64,000 bases of DNA from Candidula unifasciata. Its lineage: Eukaryota; Mollusca; Gastropoda; Stylommatophora; Geomitridae. The position numbers and the translations under genes were made by a program. Below the pieces are notes generated by a model. It did not search any database. It worked only from the letters and a program-made list of their open reading frames with translations, and was not told the origin of the DNA. Position 1 is the first letter of the stretch. The number at the start of each line of letters is the position of its first letter. The stretch lies in contig CAJHNH020008432.1 of assembly GCA_905116865.2 (NCBI GenBank), forward strand, positions 621,901 through 685,900. The letters run 5' to 3'. Below, piece by piece: positions 61,143 through 64,000 of this stretch.

Positions 61143-64000
61143 AACAAGACACATCATCAGTTCTCGTTATGCCTAGTGGCACATGAGGTTTCAGAGAGGA
61201 CTTTCCATGCTTTCCTGTCTTGTGCAATCTTCAGTGCAGTTTTCAATGTCAAAGATGCCGCACTCAGGGCACTTTCCATCGTTCGTGTCCATGTTGTTTT
61301 TGGGCGTCCCTGTTTTCTCTTTCCCTCTGGTATCCATGTGAGAGCTGTTTTGGCAGGTATATCAGGATTCATTCTTATAACGTGGCCAAGCCATTTCCAT
61401 CTTCTCTTGGTTATCATACTGTGTAAAGTTTCTTGGTTTGTGACTTGAAGTAGTTTAGTGTTTGAGATTGTATTTGACCAGAAAATTTTGATAATTCTAC
61501 GTAGACATGTGTGGTGGAAGGTGGACAGCTTGTGTGCGTCCTTTTTAGTCATTTTCCAGCATTCCGCTCCGTAAAGAAGAACTGGCAAAATGATGCTCTT
61601 GTAGAGTCGGAGTTTCGTTCCTTTGCAGTAGCTGTTGGATTTCCAGAATTGTCTCATCCTTCCAAAAGCAGCTCTAGCTTTGGTCAGGCGTGACTGTATG
61701 TCTTCCTCTGTCCCTCCCAGTAGGGACACTACACTGCTAAGATATGTGAAATGTTCTACATTTTCAAGTGATTGGTTACTTATGGTCACTGGTTGTTGGT
61801 TTAGGCTGTTTGTCATGATCTTAGTTTTCTTTGTATTTATTCTCAGTCCCACCATTTCTGCTGTGCAGTGTAGTCTGTCACTTTTCTCTTGTATATGTTC
61901 ATGTTTATGTGATAGGAGTGCCATACCATCTGCAAAATCAAGGTCCTCAAGCATGGTGAGTGGAGTCCATCGTATGCCTCTTAATGTACTGTCTGTTGTG
62001 TTTTTTAGTATCCAATCAATCACAAGGTTGAAGAGGAGAGATGACATAACACATCCCTGTCTTACACCTGTCTTTACTGGGAAAGATGTATTGTAATTTT
62101 TTATACTGCAGGAAAAGTCTTTATAGAAGAGAGCAATTATGTTGACTATTTTTTTCTGGAATTCCGTAATGTTGTAAAATTTTCCACAGACCGTCTCTAT
62201 GGAAGCTGTCAAAAGCTTTCTCAAAGTCCACAAAATTAATATATATACTTCTCTGCCATTCATTGCATTGTTCTAAAATGTTACGTATGGCGAAGATGTG
62301 CTCAGTTCCTCTGCCCTTTCTGAATCCTGCTTGTTCCACTCGTAGGCATTTATCTATTCCTTTTTCAAGCCGCATTATGATGATTTTCCAAATATTTTGC
62401 TTGGTACTGAGAGTAGAGTAATTCCCCTCTAATTATTGCAGTCTGTTAAGTCTCTTTTTTGGGGGGGATTTTGACTATTTTTCCTTCAGTCCAGTCATCA
62501 GGCAACACTTCTTTTTCCCAAATATCCTAGAACAATGGTTCTAGAATGCTAGCAGTTGTGTTCGGATCTACTTTGAGAAGTTCTGCTGGCAGTTCGTCTT
62601 TGTCTGGTGCTTTGTTGTTCTTCAAAGTGTGGATAGCTTTAAGGATTTCTTGTTTGCTTGGTGGTTCAGTAAAAATATAAATGTCCTGAAAGGCTGGTTG
62701 AATATCTGGGGGATTTTCAGGATCAGGTCTGTTCAAGAGGTCGGAGAAGTGTTTAGTCGACTCCATGTCTTGTTTTTGTTCTGTAGTGAGCAGCCTGCCT
62801 TGGTTATCTCTGATGGGTATGCTGTGATAATTGTTTCTGGTCTGTTTTTTTTTGGTCAAATTTGCTGGGTAATTTTGTGTAAGGTTTGTAAATCATCTGC
62901 TTTAGCATTTTCTGCTTTTTCTGCAAGATTTTCCATAAAACTTCTCTTGTCAGCTCTGGCACTTTTCTTTGTCATTTTATTTAGTTCGCTATATTCTAAC
63001 ATTAGTTTGTCTTTCTGACGTTCTGATTTAGTGTGATATATGAGGCTCTTTATTCTTTTTTCGCTTGGCAATATAGTCCATGGTTTGACTACTTATCCAT
63101 TCTTTGTGATGTTGTTTCCTGGTTCCTAATATGTTATTGCTAGTTGATTTGTATGTTTCTTTGATCTGGTTCCATCTGTCTTGAACGCTGATTGTAGTTT
63201 GATTTCTGGGTCACTTGATAGGGTTTGAAATCTGTTCTTGAGTTCTACTATAAATTTAGTGGCAATGTCTTTTTCTCTTAAAAGGTTAACACTGTAGCGT
63301 GCTGTCTGTGTCTTAACTTGCGTGTGAACTTTTTTGAGTTTAAGTCGTAGTAGAGCGACTACAGGGTAATGATCGCTTCCTACGTCTGCTCCCCTTTTGA
63401 CACGCACATCGAGTAGGGACCCACGCCATTTTCTGTTTACCATGAAATGGTCGATCTGGTTTACATCTCTTCTATTTGGGGATAGCCATGTAAGCTTGTG
63501 TATATTCTTGTGAGGGAACAGGGTTCTCCCTTAACAAGTCTGTTCGCAGTGCAGAAGTCGCTCAGTCTTTCCCGGTTGTCATTAATTGTACCACATCCTC
63601 GATTTCCCATTGATAATTCTCTATTCAAGTTGTTGTTACCAACTTTTGCATTGAGATCTCCCATAATGCATAGAATATCATGGACTGGTACTTTATTTAC
63701 TACCTCTTGCAGTCTCCTAAAGAATGTTTCTTTATCTTCGTCCTCAGCTTCAATAGTCGGTGCGTAGCATTGGATAATTGTAAGTTTGGCATGTTTCCCA
63801 TTGAATTGTGCTGTCATAAGTCTTTCATTAACTGGATGCCACTCGATAAGATGTTTGTGCATACCTTTCTTTAAAATGAGTGCCACGCCTGCAGAATGTA
63901 GGTTATCATCTCTTCCAGAGTATATTATGGTTTCTCCTGTACCTGTTGAGGATTGTCCAAACCCTGTCCACCTGCTTTCACTAATTCCAAGAATATGCAG
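61143..64000 (-). mobile_element. RTE-like LINE, broken, running off the right edge
   Basis: On the minus strand: an APE-type endonuclease (about 63990-63300) with EWHPVNERLMTAQFNGKHAK, IIQCYAPTIEAEDED, ILCIMGDLNAKVG and the C-terminal VKRGADVGSDHYPVVALLRL; a linker; then the RT (about 62790-61900) with LKNNKAPDKDELPAELLK, VEQAGFRKGRGTEHIF, INFVDFEKAFDSFHRDG, TGVRQGCVMSSLLFNLVIDW and DLDFADGMALLS. The catalytic YADD-type box is FADG here, so one metal-binding Asp is lost. The C-terminal part (61900-61157) has VLLYGAECWKMTKKD, KRRWKWLGHVIRM and KQGRPKTTWTRTMES. Frame changes separate the pieces. The layout and wording fit the RTE clade. It ends at a TGATGATG-like tail. Confidence 0.85.

Overview
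This is a 64 kb piece of a repeat-rich animal nuclear genome, most likely a mollusc and probably a heterobranch gastropod. It shows spliced coding exons with GT/AG junctions, kilobases of micro- and minisatellites, tRNA-derived SINEs, LINEs, a hAT element and a Helitron. It also carries an intronless rhodopsin-like receptor of the kind found in the expanded gastropod chemosensory families. No operon, bacterial gene, CRISPR array, rRNA gene or free-standing tRNA gene was seen. The organism call is an inference from protein families recognised by eye.

One host gene forms the backbone of the window. Fourteen plus-strand exons between about 1379 and 51087 join in perfect reading phase. They encode a protein of about 585 residues: an N-terminal YLDICRRMGIRP-type motif, a run of ribonuclease-inhibitor-type leucine-rich repeats, and a C-terminal EF-hand whose calcium loop is split by an intron. 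This matches the LRRC74 (leucine-rich repeat-containing protein 74) family. The first coding exon is not visible. The introns hold nearly everything else in 1-51 kb.

Layout. 0-4 kb: a short retroposed insert with target duplications, a G-rich tract, a GT-rich degenerate satellite, exons 1 and 2. 7-10.5 kb: a nearly intact R2-group (Hero-like) LINE with one in-frame amber codon. 12.5 kb: exon 3. 14.8-16.1 kb: the receptor gene on the minus strand, with an in-frame N-terminal duplication. 18.4-22.0 kb: a 3.6 kb hAT element with an exact 8-bp target duplication and a broken ZBED/GTF2IRD2-like transposase. 22.4-23.1 kb: a fold-back repeat. 24-29.6 kb: exons 4-6, satellites, a gag-like zinc-knuckle ORF with one in-frame amber codon, a candidate solo LTR. 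30-51 kb: SINEs, LINE 3' ends, a 1 kb GATA/GACA satellite and exons 7-14. 51.1-51.5 kb: a minisatellite that includes the stop codon of the host gene. 54.4-55.7 kb: a 40-bp minisatellite containing an exact 139-bp inverted repeat. 56.4-60.6 kb: a Helitron with readable ends and a deleted, broken replicase-helicase. 61.1-64 kb: a broken RTE-like LINE that runs off the right edge.

The main points of interest are structural. They are: mobile elements and satellites supplying parts of splice sites and of the 3' coding end of the LRRC74-like gene; a receptor nested antisense in an intron; two long retroelement ORFs each interrupted by a single UAG; and the inverted higher-order minisatellite. I found no convincing evidence of a wholly new biological system.
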